In this document: positions 37,116 through 45,937 of the stretch, one piece after another
Layout: every line of letters starts with the position of its first letter
Position numbering within the stretch: the first letter of the stretch is position 1
NCBI GenBank assembly: GCA_963851085.1
Contig: CAWKNX010000009.1
Location: forward strand, 186,001-250,000
DNA length: 64,000 nt
Source of the DNA: DATFVJ01 sp963851085
Lineage (GTDB): Bacteria; Actinomycetota; Actinomycetes; Streptosporangiales; Streptosporangiaceae
Direction: 5' to 3'
Translations under genes and position numbers: made by a program
Notes under the pieces: generated by a model
What the model was told of the DNA's origin: nothing
Seen by the model: the letters and a program-made list of their open reading frames with translations, nothing else
The model's database searches: none

Positions 37116-38309
37116 ATGAGCGTGGCAGACATTAAGCCGGGTGGGCAGACAGAGCCAGCGGCCGGGCCGACGCCACCCGGCCGGCAACCAGGCATGCTCA
37201 TCGGTCGGCCGTTCGGGATCGGGGTCTATATTTCCCCGTACTGGTTCCTGATCGCCGGCGTCATCATCGTCGTATACGCGCAGAACCTGGGGCCTGCCTC
37301 GGGGAGAGGCTACGTTGCCACCGCGGCCACGGGGCCAATGCGTTACGTCATCTCGGCTGCGTTCGTCCTTCTGCTTTATCTGTCCGTGCTCGTGCACGAG
37401 CTGAGCCACTCTCTCGTCGCCAGGCGTTTCGGCCTGCCGGTCCGGCGCATCCTGCTTTACCCGCTCGGTGGGGTATCGGAAATCGACAAGGAGCCCCCGA
37501 CGCCGGGCCAGGAATTCTCCGTCGCCTTCGCCGGCCCGCTGCTTTCACTCGCGCTCGCCGGGGTCGGCTGGGCGCTGACCAAGGTGGTCCCGGCAACCAC
37601 CGTGCCTGGCGTACTTGTGGACCAGCTCATGCGGGCCAACCTCATCGTCGGCATTTTCAACCTGCTGCCAGGTTTGCCGCTCGACGGTGGGCGGCTGCTG
37701 CGCGCCGCCGTCTGGAAGGTGACCGGGCGGCCCCACACCGCGACGATCGCGGCGGCGTGGGGCGGGCGGGTGCTCGCCTGCGCGCTCTTGCTCATCCCGG
37801 TGATCACCGTCGCCATGGGCGGCCAGCAGACCGACCTTTTCGCCACCGCGTGGATTGCCGTGATCGCTGCGTTCATGTGGCTCGGTGCTGGACAGGCCAT
37901 CCAGGTGGCACGGCTACGTGAGCGGCTCCCCGCGCTGCATGCGCGGACACTCGCGCGCCGCGCCGTACCTGTGGCGGCGAACGTCCCGCTCGCGGAGGCG
38001 GTGCGGCGTGCGGACGAGGCACAGGCTGGCGCGCTTGTCGTCGTCGATCACGAGCAGAACCCGATCGCCATCGTCAACGAATCGGCGGTTACCGCCACCC
38101 CACCGCACCGCCGCCCCTGGATCGACGTGGGCTCGCTGGCACGCTCGCTCGGCCCGGGGATGGTGCTCTCGGCTGACCTTTCCGGAGCCGAGCTGCTCGA
38201 CGCGGTGCGGCGCGTTTCCGCGACCGAGTACCTGCTCGTAGAGCCCACCGGCCAGATCTTCGGCGTGCTCGCCAGGCGGGACCTTGACCGGGTTTTCGCC
38301 GGCGTATAG
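37116..38309 (+). CDS. site-2 protease family zinc metalloprotease with CBS region
   Basis: A 397-residue M50-family intramembrane protease. The zinc motif HELSH is in LSVLVHELSHSLVARRFG, and the third ligand Asp is in FNLLPGLPLDGGRLLRA. Six or so membrane helices cover about residues 50-275. The C-terminal 120 residues form a CBS-like cytosolic region (AVPVAANVPLAEAVRRADEA, LLVEPTGQIFGVLARRDL). This is the SpoIVFB-like arrangement with C-terminal CBS domains. The ATG at 37116 was chosen; the longer frame upstream lacks conservation. Substrate unknown. Confidence 0.9.
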   Translation: MSVADIKPGGQTEPAAGPTPPGRQPGMLIGRPFGIGVYISPYWFLIAGVIIVVYAQNLGPASGRGYVATAATGPMRYVISAAFVLLLYLSVLVHELSHSLVARRFGLPVRRILLYPLGGVSEIDKEPPTPGQEFSVAFAGPLLSLALAGVGWALTKVVPATTVPGVLVDQLMRANLIVGIFNLLPGLPLDGGRLLRAAVWKVTGRPHTATIAAAWGGRVLACALLLIPVITVAMGGQQTDLFATAWIAVIAAFMWLGAGQAIQVARLRERLPALHARTLARRAVPVAANVPLAEAVRRADEAQAGALVVVDHEQNPIAIVNESAVTATPPHRRPWIDVGSLARSLGPGMVLSADLSGAELLDAVRRVSATEYLLVEPTGQIFGVLARRDLDRVFAGV

Positions 38310-38587
38310 GTGAGTCGCGGGCGGCCAGCCGGCCGCCTCATCGCCGCCCGTGCAGTCCACGAACAGCCGGACCAAGCAATATCCCTAACGGCCGCGCAGC
38401 GTGTCACCTGAACCGACAGTGGCACAACCCCCGGCGGGGGTTCCCGGGGGTGGCTGGTGGCTCCCGGGCGGGCCTAGCCTTACCGGCGGCCGCGCGGCGC
38501 GCCGGTCACGGCGCCGCGGGGTTCCTGGGGGCGGGACCCGCTGCGGTAGCTATTCTTCCCTGGGGTTTAGGGCGGTACGCATCATGG

Positions 38588-38793
38588 TTGGCCCGTTGGG
38601 GGCGCTATTGACCCCCCAACGGGCCATGGATCATGATCCGGGCGATGGCCGCGGCCCAGGCAGCGCCGGGCTTCATGATCGCGGTAACTTCTCGGCGGTA
38701 TGTGCGGAAAAGTTACCGCGATCATGAGAGGCGCCGTAGGCCAGGGCAGTGGTACACATTGACAGCCGTGCGGTAGCGCCCCCAACGGGCCAA
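38588..38793. repeat. nested inverted-repeat element (MITE-like)
   Basis: The outer 19-bp arms TTGGCCCGTTGGGGGCGCT (38588-38606) and its exact complement (38775-38793) bound the element. A third copy of the arm core (38613-38626) pairs with the left arm as a tight hairpin. Inside, 18-bp perfect arms TCATGATCGCGGTAACTT (38673-38690) and complement (38710-38727) form another hairpin with a 19-base loop. No transposase and no clear target-site duplication are present. Confidence 0.8.
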
Positions 38794-38870
38794 CGATCAA
38801 GGTCGTCGGTCACCTGATGGCCAGAATCTGCGGAGCGGTGGGCCCGCTGGGCCGGAGGGCCCCGGGCATC

Positions 38871-39080
38871 GGGATCCGGGGTGCCACCGGGATCCGGGGT
38901 GCCACCGGGATCCAGGGTGCCACCGGGATCCGGGGTGCCACCGGGATCCGGGGTGCCACCGGGATCCAGGGTGCCACCGGGATCCAGGGTGCCACCGGGA
39001 TCCAGGGTGCCACCGGGATCCAGGGTGCCACCGGGATCCAGGGTGCCACCGGGATCCAGGGTGCCGGGATCAGGGTGCCA
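38871..39080. repeat. 18-bp tandem repeat upstream of trmI
   Basis: About eleven near-identical units of GGGATCCRGGGTGCCACC lie in tandem, ending about 70 bp before the trmI ATG. Copies differ mostly at one position (CCGG/CCAG). Confidence 0.92.
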
Positions 39081-39151
39081 CGGGGGTGGCGCTGTGCCGC
39101 CGGGGCTGGCACTGGCGAACGGCTGTGCGGGCACGCCGTTAACCTTCCGGA

Positions 39152-40540
39152 ATGACGCAACCACGCCGAGGGCCCTTCGCGGCAGGCGACCAGGTTCAGC
39201 TAACCGACCCGAAAGGCCGCCAGCATCTGCTCCTCCTCGAGGCAGGTAAGTTCTTCCACACCCACCGCGGTTCGCTCGCGCACGATGAACTGCTCGGGGA
39301 GTCCGAGGGGAGCGTGGTGCGCTCGACCGGCGGTACCCCTTATGTGGCACTTCGGCCACTGCTCGCCGACTACACGCTGGCGATGAAACGCGGCGCCGCC
39401 CTCGTCTACCCGAAGGATGCCGCCCACATCCTTGGTTTCGCCGACCTGTTCCCCGGTGCCAGGGTCCTTGAGGCGGGGGCGGGCTCAGGGGCCCTGTCGT
39501 GCTGGCTGCTTCGCGCCGTCGGTGATCATGGCCTTGTCGTCTCCTACGAGCGAAGGACGGACTTCGCCGAGATCGCGCGGCGCAACGTCGAGCGGTTCTT
39601 CGGCGGCCCGCATCCGGCCTGGCGGCTGGTGCTCGACGATCTTTCCGCGGCCCTAACCCGGGGGGGCCCAGCGTCATCCGGGGGCACCCCGGGCCCCGAT
39701 TGCCCGGGACCTGCCGATGGCCCGGCGCCGCCTGATGGCGGCGCGGGAGCCACCGATGGCCCGGAACATACCGCTGGCCCGGGGCTCGGCAAAGTCGCCA
39801 GCCCGGGCCAGCGGGACGAGGGTCGGCCCCCCGATGACCCCGCACCCCCCGATGGCCCCGCACCGCCCGATGGCCCGGCACGGCCCGATGGCCCGGCACC
39901 GCCCGATGGCCCGGCACAGACCGATGACCCCGCACCCCCCGATGGCCCCGCACCGCCCGATGGCCCGGCACAGACCGATGGCCCGGCACAGACCGATGGC
40001 CCGGCACAGACCGATGGCCCGGCACAGACCGATGGCCCGGCACAGACCGATGGCGGCCCGGGAGCCACCGATGGCTCTGTGCCGCCTGATCGCCCTCTCG
40101 TCGGCCCGCTGGACCCCGATGGCGCCGCACCCCGCGGCGCCGCACCCCGCGGCGCCGCACCCCACGACGGCCTGATACGTGCTGTGGGTACCCTGGACCC
40201 TGATTCCCCGGTGGGTGAGCTCGCAGGGTTCGACCGGGTCGTACTCGACATGCTGGCGCCGTGGGAGTGCCTCGAGGTTACCGGCCTGGCGCTCATTCCT
40301 GGCGGCCTGGTCTGCTGCTATGTCGCGACCACCACGCAGCTATCTCGTACCGTTGAGGCGCTGCGCGCCCACGGCAGCTTCGACGAGCCTGCCGCGTGGG
40401 AGACGCTGGTCCGTGGCTGGCACGCGGACGGGCTCGCCGTCCGCCCGCAGCATAGGATGATCGGCCATACGGGCTTCCTGATCACCGCCCGGCGCCTCGC
40501 GGACGGTGTCGCCCCGCCGGCCAGCCGCAGGCGGACGTAA
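39152..40540 (+). CDS. trmI: tRNA (adenine-58-N1)-methyltransferase with ~185-residue repeat insertion
   Basis: A 462-residue protein; the TrmI family is usually about 280. The N-terminal part opens RRGPFAAGDQVQLTDPKGR and contains the SAM site LEAGAGSGALSCWLLRAVG and YERRTDFAEIARRN. The C-terminal part has FDRVVLDMLAPWECLEV with the catalytic Asp and later GLVCCYVATTTQLSRTVEAL. Between them, residues about 168-353 are an Asp/Gly/Pro/Ala insertion of DGPAPP and DGPAQT units. It should methylate A58 of tRNA as a tetramer. It is just upstream of arc, as in Mycobacterium (Rv2118c region). Confidence 0.92.
   Translation: MTQPRRGPFAAGDQVQLTDPKGRQHLLLLEAGKFFHTHRGSLAHDELLGESEGSVVRSTGGTPYVALRPLLADYTLAMKRGAALVYPKDAAHILGFADLFPGARVLEAGAGSGALSCWLLRAVGDHGLVVSYERRTDFAEIARRNVERFFGGPHPAWRLVLDDLSAALTRGGPASSGGTPGPDCPGPADGPAPPDGGAGATDGPEHTAGPGLGKVASPGQRDEGRPPDDPAPPDGPAPPDGPARPDGPAPPDGPAQTDDPAPPDGPAPPDGPAQTDGPAQTDGPAQTDGPAQTDGPAQTDGGPGATDGSVPPDRPLVGPLDPDGAAPRGAAPRGAAPHDGLIRAVGTLDPDSPVGELAGFDRVVLDMLAPWECLEVTGLALIPGGLVCCYVATTTQLSRTVEALRAHGSFDEPAAWETLVRGWHADGLAVRPQHRMIGHTGFLITARRLADGVAPPASRRRT
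39655..40170. repeat. 18-bp coding repeat array inside trmI
   Basis: The core array consists of 18-bp units GATGGCCCGGCACAGACC and GATGGCCCGGCACCGCCC, which encode DGPAQT and DGPAPP. Flanking sequence is a degenerate version, including three CGCGGCGCCGCACCC copies near 40130-40165. The whole array is a multiple of three and keeps the gene open. Confidence 0.93.
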
Positions 40541-40787
40541 CACCCCTTTTACGCAATACCGCACGCGCTCGGGTTGACCTGAACGTGCCGAAGATGTGAC
40601 GATCACGATTCGGCCAGGCGCGGTAGCTCAAGTCGGGCCTCCAGGTCAGGGTCGCTGACCAGGCAAGATGCGCCCGCCTGCCAAGCAAAGGGAATCGAGC
40701 CGGGTAAGGCTCGGTTGGTCAGGTTACGGCAGGCTGCTGGATAGGTAGGGTCTACAGTAAGTCGGCTCTCGGAAGGGGGGTTGGGGC
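40541..40787. promoter_or_regulatory. intergenic region upstream of arc
   Basis: The region separates trmI from arc. A TAGGGT-type -10 candidate (GGATAGGTAGGGTCTAC, about 40740-40755) lies 35 bp before the arc start, followed by GGAAGGGGGG as Shine-Dalgarno. A TTGACC is near 40573. Assignment is tentative. Confidence 0.4.
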
Positions 40788-42542
40788 GTGGCAGCTCGCG
40801 AAGACGACGCCCGCGCCGCGCGGCATGAGCAGGAGGTCGCTGACCTCACCACGCAGATCTCCTTCCTCGAGGAAGAGGTCGCGGTGCTCCGCCGGCGGTT
40901 GTCGGATTCTCCGCGTCAGGTCAGGGCGCTCGAGGAGCGCTTGCGTGACGCTCAGGTCAACCTCGCGGCGGTTAGCAGCCAGAATGAGCGGCTCGCCGCG
41001 ACACTGCGCGAAGCGCGCGACCAGATCGTCGCGCTGAAGGAGGAGGTCGACAGGCTGGCGCAGCCGCCGTCCGGCTTCGGTATCTTCCTCGAGACGCGTG
41101 ATGACGGGACCGTGGACGTGTTCACAGGCGGGCGCAAGATGCGGGTGAACGTCAGCCCTGCCGTCGATGTGGACGAGCTCAGGCCCGGCCAGGAGGTCGT
41201 GCTCAACGAGGCACTCAACGTCGTGCTCGCCCAGGCGTACGAGACTGTGGGCGAGGTCGTCATGCTGAAGGAGACGCTCGAGGGCGGCGACCGGGCCCTC
41301 GTGATCGCGCACGCCGACGAGGAGCGCGTGGTCCGGCTCGCCGAGCCGCTCTTGTCCGCACCGCTGCGTGCGGGTGACGCCTTGCTTCTCGAGCCGCGCA
41401 GCGGTTACGTGTACGAGCGCATTCCCAAGGCGGAGGTCGAGGAACTCATCCTGGAGGAAGTTCCCGACATCACGTATGAGGACATCGGCGGCCTCGGCCC
41501 GCAGATCGAGCAGATCCGCGATGCCATCGAACTGCCCTACCTGCACGCTGATCTGTTCAGGGAGCACATGCTGCGCCCGCCGAAGGGCGTGCTGCTCTAC
41601 GGGCCGCCCGGCTGTGGCAAGACGCTGATCGCCAAGGCTGTCGCGAACTCGCTCGCCAAGCAGGTCGCGGCCAACGAGGAGGGCAAGAGCTTCTTCCTCA
41701 ACATCAAGGGCCCGGAACTGCTGAACAAGTACGTCGGCGAGACCGAGCGGCACATCCGCTTGGTTTTCCAGCGCGCGCGTGAGAAGGCCAGCGAGGGCAT
41801 GCCGGTCATCGTCTTCTTCGACGAGATGGATTCGATCTTCCGTACCCGTGGCTCCGGCGTATCAAGCGATGTCGAGAACACGATCGTGCCCCAGTTGCTC
41901 AGCGAGATCGACGGCGTCGAAGGGCTGGAGAACGTCATCGTGATTGGGGCGTCCAACCGCGAGGACATGATCGACCCGGCGATCCTGCGGCCGGGGAGGC
42001 TGGACGTGAAGATCAAGATCGAGCGTCCCGATGCCGAGGCGGCCAGGGACATCTTCTCCAAGTACGTCGTGCGTGGCCTGCCGCTGCACCCCGATGACAT
42101 GGCAGCGAACAGCAACTCCGCGGATGTCACCGTGGAGGCGATGATCCAGCGCGTGGTCGAACGCATGTACAGCGAGACGGAGGAGAACCGGTTCCTCGAG
42201 GTCACTTACGCCAACGGTGACAAGGAAGTCCTCTACTTCAAGGACTTCAACTCCGGCGCCATGATCCAGAACATCGTGGATCGTGCGAAGAAGATGGCGA
42301 TCAAGGAATTCCTCGAGACCGGCCAGAAAGGCCTGCGAGTGGCGCATTTGCTCGCCGCGTGCGTGGACGAGTTCAGCGAGAACGAGGATCTCCCGAACAC
42401 GACGAACCCGGACGACTGGGCACGGATCTCTGGCAAGAAGGGCGAGCGGATCGTCTACATCAGGACGCTGATCTCCGGCAAGCACGGTATCAAGGCCGGC
42501 CGGTCCATCGATACCGTCGCCAACACCGGCCAGTACCTGTGA
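40788..42542 (+). CDS. arc: proteasome-associated AAA ATPase (ARC/Mpa)
   Basis: A 584-residue hexameric unfoldase that recognises Pup and feeds pupylated proteins into the 20S core. The N-terminal coiled coil (about 10-80) captures Pup, followed by tandem OB folds (about 85-230). The AAA domain has Walker A GPPGCGKT, Walker B IVFFDEMDSIF and the arginine-finger region AILRPGRLDVKIKI. The C-terminus ends GQYL, the penultimate-Tyr motif that docks to the proteasome. The GTG start is preceded by GGAAGGGGGG. Confidence 0.97.
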   Translation: MAAREDDARAARHEQEVADLTTQISFLEEEVAVLRRRLSDSPRQVRALEERLRDAQVNLAAVSSQNERLAATLREARDQIVALKEEVDRLAQPPSGFGIFLETRDDGTVDVFTGGRKMRVNVSPAVDVDELRPGQEVVLNEALNVVLAQAYETVGEVVMLKETLEGGDRALVIAHADEERVVRLAEPLLSAPLRAGDALLLEPRSGYVYERIPKAEVEELILEEVPDITYEDIGGLGPQIEQIRDAIELPYLHADLFREHMLRPPKGVLLYGPPGCGKTLIAKAVANSLAKQVAANEEGKSFFLNIKGPELLNKYVGETERHIRLVFQRAREKASEGMPVIVFFDEMDSIFRTRGSGVSSDVENTIVPQLLSEIDGVEGLENVIVIGASNREDMIDPAILRPGRLDVKIKIERPDAEAARDIFSKYVVRGLPLHPDDMAANSNSADVTVEAMIQRVVERMYSETEENRFLEVTYANGDKEVLYFKDFNSGAMIQNIVDRAKKMAIKEFLETGQKGLRVAHLLAACVDEFSENEDLPNTTNPDDWARISGKKGERIVYIRTLISGKHGIKAGRSIDTVANTGQYL

Positions 42543-42558
42543 GCGGGACTCTCCGCCA

Positions 42559-42701
42559 GTCCGGGGGGCGACCCCCGGAACCCCCCGCGACGCCGGGGGG
42601 CACGGCGCTGCCCGTGGACACCCCGGACCCCGGTGGCCCGGAACCCCCCGCGACGCCGGGGGGCACGGCGCTGCCCGTGGACACCCCGGACCCCGGTGGC
42701 C
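42559..42701. repeat. palindrome and 63-bp tandem duplication after arc
   Basis: The palindrome CCGGGGGGCGACCCCCGG follows 16 bp after the arc stop. From about 42576 a 63-bp unit (CGGAACCCCCCGCGACGCCGG at its start) is duplicated exactly in tandem to about 42701. The hairpin may terminate arc transcription ahead of dop. Confidence 0.85.
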
Positions 42702-42789
42702 AGGAAACCCCGGTGAGGTCGCGCGAGATGTCGTGGCAGTGACCCACAGCGCTGTGCGGTTTGCCGCCATGCGACATTAGGCTCTTTGC

Positions 42790-44307
42790 ATGAGCGTGCG
42801 GCGGGTTATGGGTACCGAGACGGAGTACGGCATCGCCGTGCCAGGTCAGCCAGGTGCCAACGCAATGGTGACATCGTCTCAGGTGGTCAACGCTTACCAG
42901 GCGGCGACGGCGGCGCGCGCGCGGCGCGCGAGGTGGGATTTCGAAGAGGAGAACCCGCTTCGTGACGCGCGCGGATTTGACCTAGCCCGCGAAGCGTCCG
43001 ACCCGACCCAGCTCACCGACGAGGATCTCGGGCTCGCCAACGTCATCCTGACCAATGGTGCCCGGCTGTATGTCGACCACGCGCATCCTGAGTACTCGAC
43101 GCCTGAGTGCACGAACCCGCTTGACACGGTCCGGTGGGACAAGGCCGGGGAGCGGGTGATGGCCGAGGCAGCCGCGCGCGCCGTGCAGATGCCCGGCGGC
43201 GCGGCCATTCAGCTATACAAGAACAACACCGACAACAAAGGCGCCTCATACGGCTGCCATGAGAACTACCTGATGCGCCGGGCGACACCGTTCGCCGACA
43301 TCGTTCGCCATCTCACGCCGTTCTTCGTCTCGCGGCAGGTTATCTGCGGCGCCGGCCGTGTCGGCATCGGCGCGGACGGCCGGGGGAACGGGTTCCAGAT
43401 CAGCCAGCGTGCCGACTTCTTCGAGGTCGAGGTGGGCCTGGAGACGACCCTGAAGCGGCCGATCATCAACACCCGCGACGAACCGCACGCTGATCCTGAG
43501 AAGTACCGCCGTCTGCATGTGATCATTGGCGACGCGAACATGAGTGAGGTCTCCACGTACCTCAAGCTGGGTACCACCGCCCTGGTGCTCGCGATGATCG
43601 AGGAAAAGTTCCTCGACAGTGACCTGTCGATCGACGCGCCTGTCGCTGAGCTCCGCGCCGTGTCGCACGATCCGTCCTGCCGGCATCTGATCACGCTGCG
43701 CAATGGCAGGAAGCTGACCGCTATCCAGTTGCAGCTCGAGTACCTGGAGTACGCGAGGAAATACGTGGAGGACCGGTTCGGCGTCGACGTCGACGAGATG
43801 ACCGCGGACGTGCTCGACCGGTGGGAATCGGTGCTCGGCCGTCTTGCCGCCGAGCCGATGTCCCTGTCGGGTGAGCTTGACTGGGTGGCGAAGCTGCAAC
43901 TGCTCGAGGGGTACAGGACACGTGACGGGCTCGGCTGGGAGCACCCGCGTCTGCAACTGGTCGACTTGCAGTACTCCGACGTCCGGCCCGATCGCGGCCT
44001 CTACAACAGGCTCGCCGCACGCGGCCGGATGCTCCGGCTCGCCAGCGATGCCGAAGTGACGCGTGCGGTCGAGGAGCCGCCAGACGACACGCGCGCCTAC
44101 TTCCGCGGCCGCTGCCTGCGCAAGTACGCGGACTCGGTCGCCGCGGCCTCCTGGGACTCGGTCATCTTCGACATCCCCGGGCGTGAGTCGTTGCAGCGCG
44201 TCCCGACGCTCGAACCGCTGCGTGGCACCCTCAAGCACGTCGGCGGGTTGCTCGACCGCTGCAGGACCGCGGCCGATCTGGTCGCCGCCCTGAGCGGCGA
44301 GGATTGA
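42790..44307 (+). CDS. dop: Pup deamidase/depupylase
   Basis: A 505-residue glutamine-synthetase-like enzyme. It converts the C-terminal Gln of Pup to Glu and removes Pup from substrates. The typical opening is VMGTETEYGIAVPGQPGANA, with the catalytic-loop region ARWDFEEENPLRDARGFD and Asp in LYVDHAHPEYSTPECTNP. HVIIGDANMSEVSTYLKLGTT is the shared Dop/PafA block. Dop is distinguished from PafA by its longer N-terminal loop (about residues 40-80). It lies between arc and pup. Confidence 0.96.
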   Translation: MSVRRVMGTETEYGIAVPGQPGANAMVTSSQVVNAYQAATAARARRARWDFEEENPLRDARGFDLAREASDPTQLTDEDLGLANVILTNGARLYVDHAHPEYSTPECTNPLDTVRWDKAGERVMAEAAARAVQMPGGAAIQLYKNNTDNKGASYGCHENYLMRRATPFADIVRHLTPFFVSRQVICGAGRVGIGADGRGNGFQISQRADFFEVEVGLETTLKRPIINTRDEPHADPEKYRRLHVIIGDANMSEVSTYLKLGTTALVLAMIEEKFLDSDLSIDAPVAELRAVSHDPSCRHLITLRNGRKLTAIQLQLEYLEYARKYVEDRFGVDVDEMTADVLDRWESVLGRLAAEPMSLSGELDWVAKLQLLEGYRTRDGLGWEHPRLQLVDLQYSDVRPDRGLYNRLAARGRMLRLASDAEVTRAVEEPPDDTRAYFRGRCLRKYADSVAAASWDSVIFDIPGRESLQRVPTLEPLRGTLKHVGGLLDRCRTAADLVAALSGED

Positions 44308-44565
44308 GCCCAAGCCGGAGAGGACTCCAGGTCGCGCTGTGCGGGGACGTGGATCAGGGCCTAGGCTGACCCGTCGTCCGAGTGACGCCTGATCGGCGCT
44401 TGTGAGGCTCTTAGCACGTGCCTCCCGATGCGCAGGCGAGCCCGGCGGCAGGGAACATTTCGAATGGATTCTGGTACCCGGCGCGAGGGTTGGGCCGGGC
44501 ACGGCTGGGCGAGGATAGCTTTGAGACTGGGAGGATCACCCCCTCAGATCGACGGAGGTACCGGT
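44308..44565. promoter_or_regulatory. upstream region of pup
   Basis: No gene is present. A GGATAGCT -10 candidate lies near 44512-44520, about 50 bp before pup, which has a good GACGGAGG Shine-Dalgarno. The pup-prcB-prcA segment may thus have its own promoter. Confidence 0.35.
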
Positions 44566-44775
44566 ATGGCGACCAAGGACACCGGCGGTCAGCGGCAAAC
44601 CACCCGGCGCGCCGAGGAGGTCGAGGAGACAGAATCGCAGGTCAACGAGGATGCCCAAGAACGGCACGAGAAGCTGTCGGAGGACGTTGACGCGATACTC
44701 GACGAGATCGACGAGGTGCTCGAGGAGAACGCCGAGGAGTTTGTCCGCTCGTACGTGCAAAAGGGCGGCCAGTAG
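44566..44775 (+). CDS. pup: prokaryotic ubiquitin-like protein Pup
   Basis: A 69-residue, mostly disordered acidic protein that marks substrates for the proteasome. The C-terminal half (EKLSEDVDAILDEIDEVL) forms the helix bound by ARC, and the chain ends VQKGGQ, so Dop must deamidate the last Gln before PafA can use it. The ATG at 44566 was chosen for the GACGGAGG Shine-Dalgarno and standard length; the frame stays open upstream. Confidence 0.97.
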   Translation: MATKDTGGQRQTTRRAEEVEETESQVNEDAQERHEKLSEDVDAILDEIDEVLEENAEEFVRSYVQKGGQ

Positions 44776-44977
44776 AGGTGACGGGGCGCGTCCGGCGCGG
44801 GGCGGGTTCGCCGTGAGCGGACAGAGCGGGGATGATGCGCTTCTGCGGCCGCCCGTCCGCCGTCTCGCTGCTGGCGGCAGTAGGGTCTGGACAGGTAACG
44901 ACTGATTGAGCACGGCTGAGTCGGGCATGACCGGCAGACGACTCAGCCACGGCTCAGCCACGACTGAGAGGAGCCTC

Positions 44978-45856
44978 GTGGGATCTGGCTTCGACGGCGC
45001 AGGGGCGTTCCTCGGCGCCAACACCTCGTCGTTCACGGAGTTCCTTACGTCGTATTCGCCTGGCCTGCTGCCAGGGAACGTGCGGCTGCCCGCCGGGCTG
45101 GCTGGCGGGGTGCCCGGGGGGCTGGCTCGTGGGCAGGTCGAGGAAGCCGGTGCGCAAATTACGCACGGCACCACGATCGTCGCGGCCGCATGCGACGTGG
45201 GCGTCGTGATGGTCGGTGATCGCCGTGCCACGGCCGGCAACATGATCGCGCAGCGCGACATCGAGAAGGTGTTCCGCACAGACGAGTATTCGTGCGTCGG
45301 CATCGCGGGCGTGGCCGGGATGGGCATCGAGGTGGTCCGCATCTTCCAGGTCGAGCTCGAGCATTACGAGAAGCTCGAGGGGCGCGCACTGTCACTCGAG
45401 GGTAAGGCGAACCGGCTTGCCACGATGATCCGCGGGAACCTGGGCGTCGCCATGCAGGGCCTCGTCGTGGTGCCGCTGTTCGCCGGCTACGACGAGGATC
45501 GCCGGGTCGGACGTATCTTCAGCTACGACGTGGTCGGCGGCCGCTACGAGGAACACAGGTTCCATGGCATCGGGTCCGGTTCCGTCTTCGCGCGCGGTGC
45601 GCTGAAGAAGATGTACCGCGACGGCCTGTCGACCGACGATACGGTGCTGGCCTGCCTGCAAGCGCTCTACGACGCGGCGGACGACGATTCAGCGACTGGC
45701 GGCCCCGACCTTACCCGCCGCATCTATCCGGTGGTCGCGCTCGTCACCGCGGACGGTTTCCGGCGATTGCCCGACGAAGAGACAGGCGAGTTCGTCCAGA
45801 CGGTCATGGACAGCCGCATGCGCGAGCCCGGCGGGCCGAACGCCCCGCTGAGCTGA
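44978..45856 (+). CDS. prcB: 20S proteasome beta subunit precursor
   Basis: A 292-residue catalytic subunit. Autocleavage at ITHG-TTIVA exposes Thr65 as nucleophile, with the downstream VVMVGDRRATAGNMIA block including the Asp and Lys environment of Ntn hydrolases. The propeptide is 64 residues. The GTG at 44978 was chosen because GAGAGGAG lies about 6 bp before it; a TTG at 44906 would add 24 residues. It is followed closely by prcA. Confidence 0.95.
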   Translation: MGSGFDGAGAFLGANTSSFTEFLTSYSPGLLPGNVRLPAGLAGGVPGGLARGQVEEAGAQITHGTTIVAAACDVGVVMVGDRRATAGNMIAQRDIEKVFRTDEYSCVGIAGVAGMGIEVVRIFQVELEHYEKLEGRALSLEGKANRLATMIRGNLGVAMQGLVVVPLFAGYDEDRRVGRIFSYDVVGGRYEEHRFHGIGSGSVFARGALKKMYRDGLSTDDTVLACLQALYDAADDDSATGGPDLTRRIYPVVALVTADGFRRLPDEETGEFVQTVMDSRMREPGGPNAPLS

Positions 45857-45937
45857 CGTGCCTCCGCCGATCCCCACGAAGTCCACCACAGCCGCGCTCC
45901 AGAACCAGCAGCCGGGCCCGAAAGGAATGTGACAGCG

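Larger units (their letters stand above)
38310..39151. other. 842-bp intergenic region rich in repeats
   Basis: No credible gene lies between the site-2 protease and trmI. It holds a GC palindrome (about 38427-38450), a nested inverted-repeat element (38588-38793), and an 18-bp tandem array (38871-39080) close to the trmI start. Confidence 0.75.

Noticed and set aside
38871..39080. Possible CRISPR array.
   Set aside because: The 18-bp units are contiguous with no spacers, and no cas genes are present; the RecB-like nuclease resembles Cas4 only in fold.
38673..40160. A long leftward frame spanning the repeat arrays and trmI.
   Set aside because: It consists of repeat translation (GHRSVP, GGTLDP) and opposes trmI; the trmI frame is conserved at both ends.
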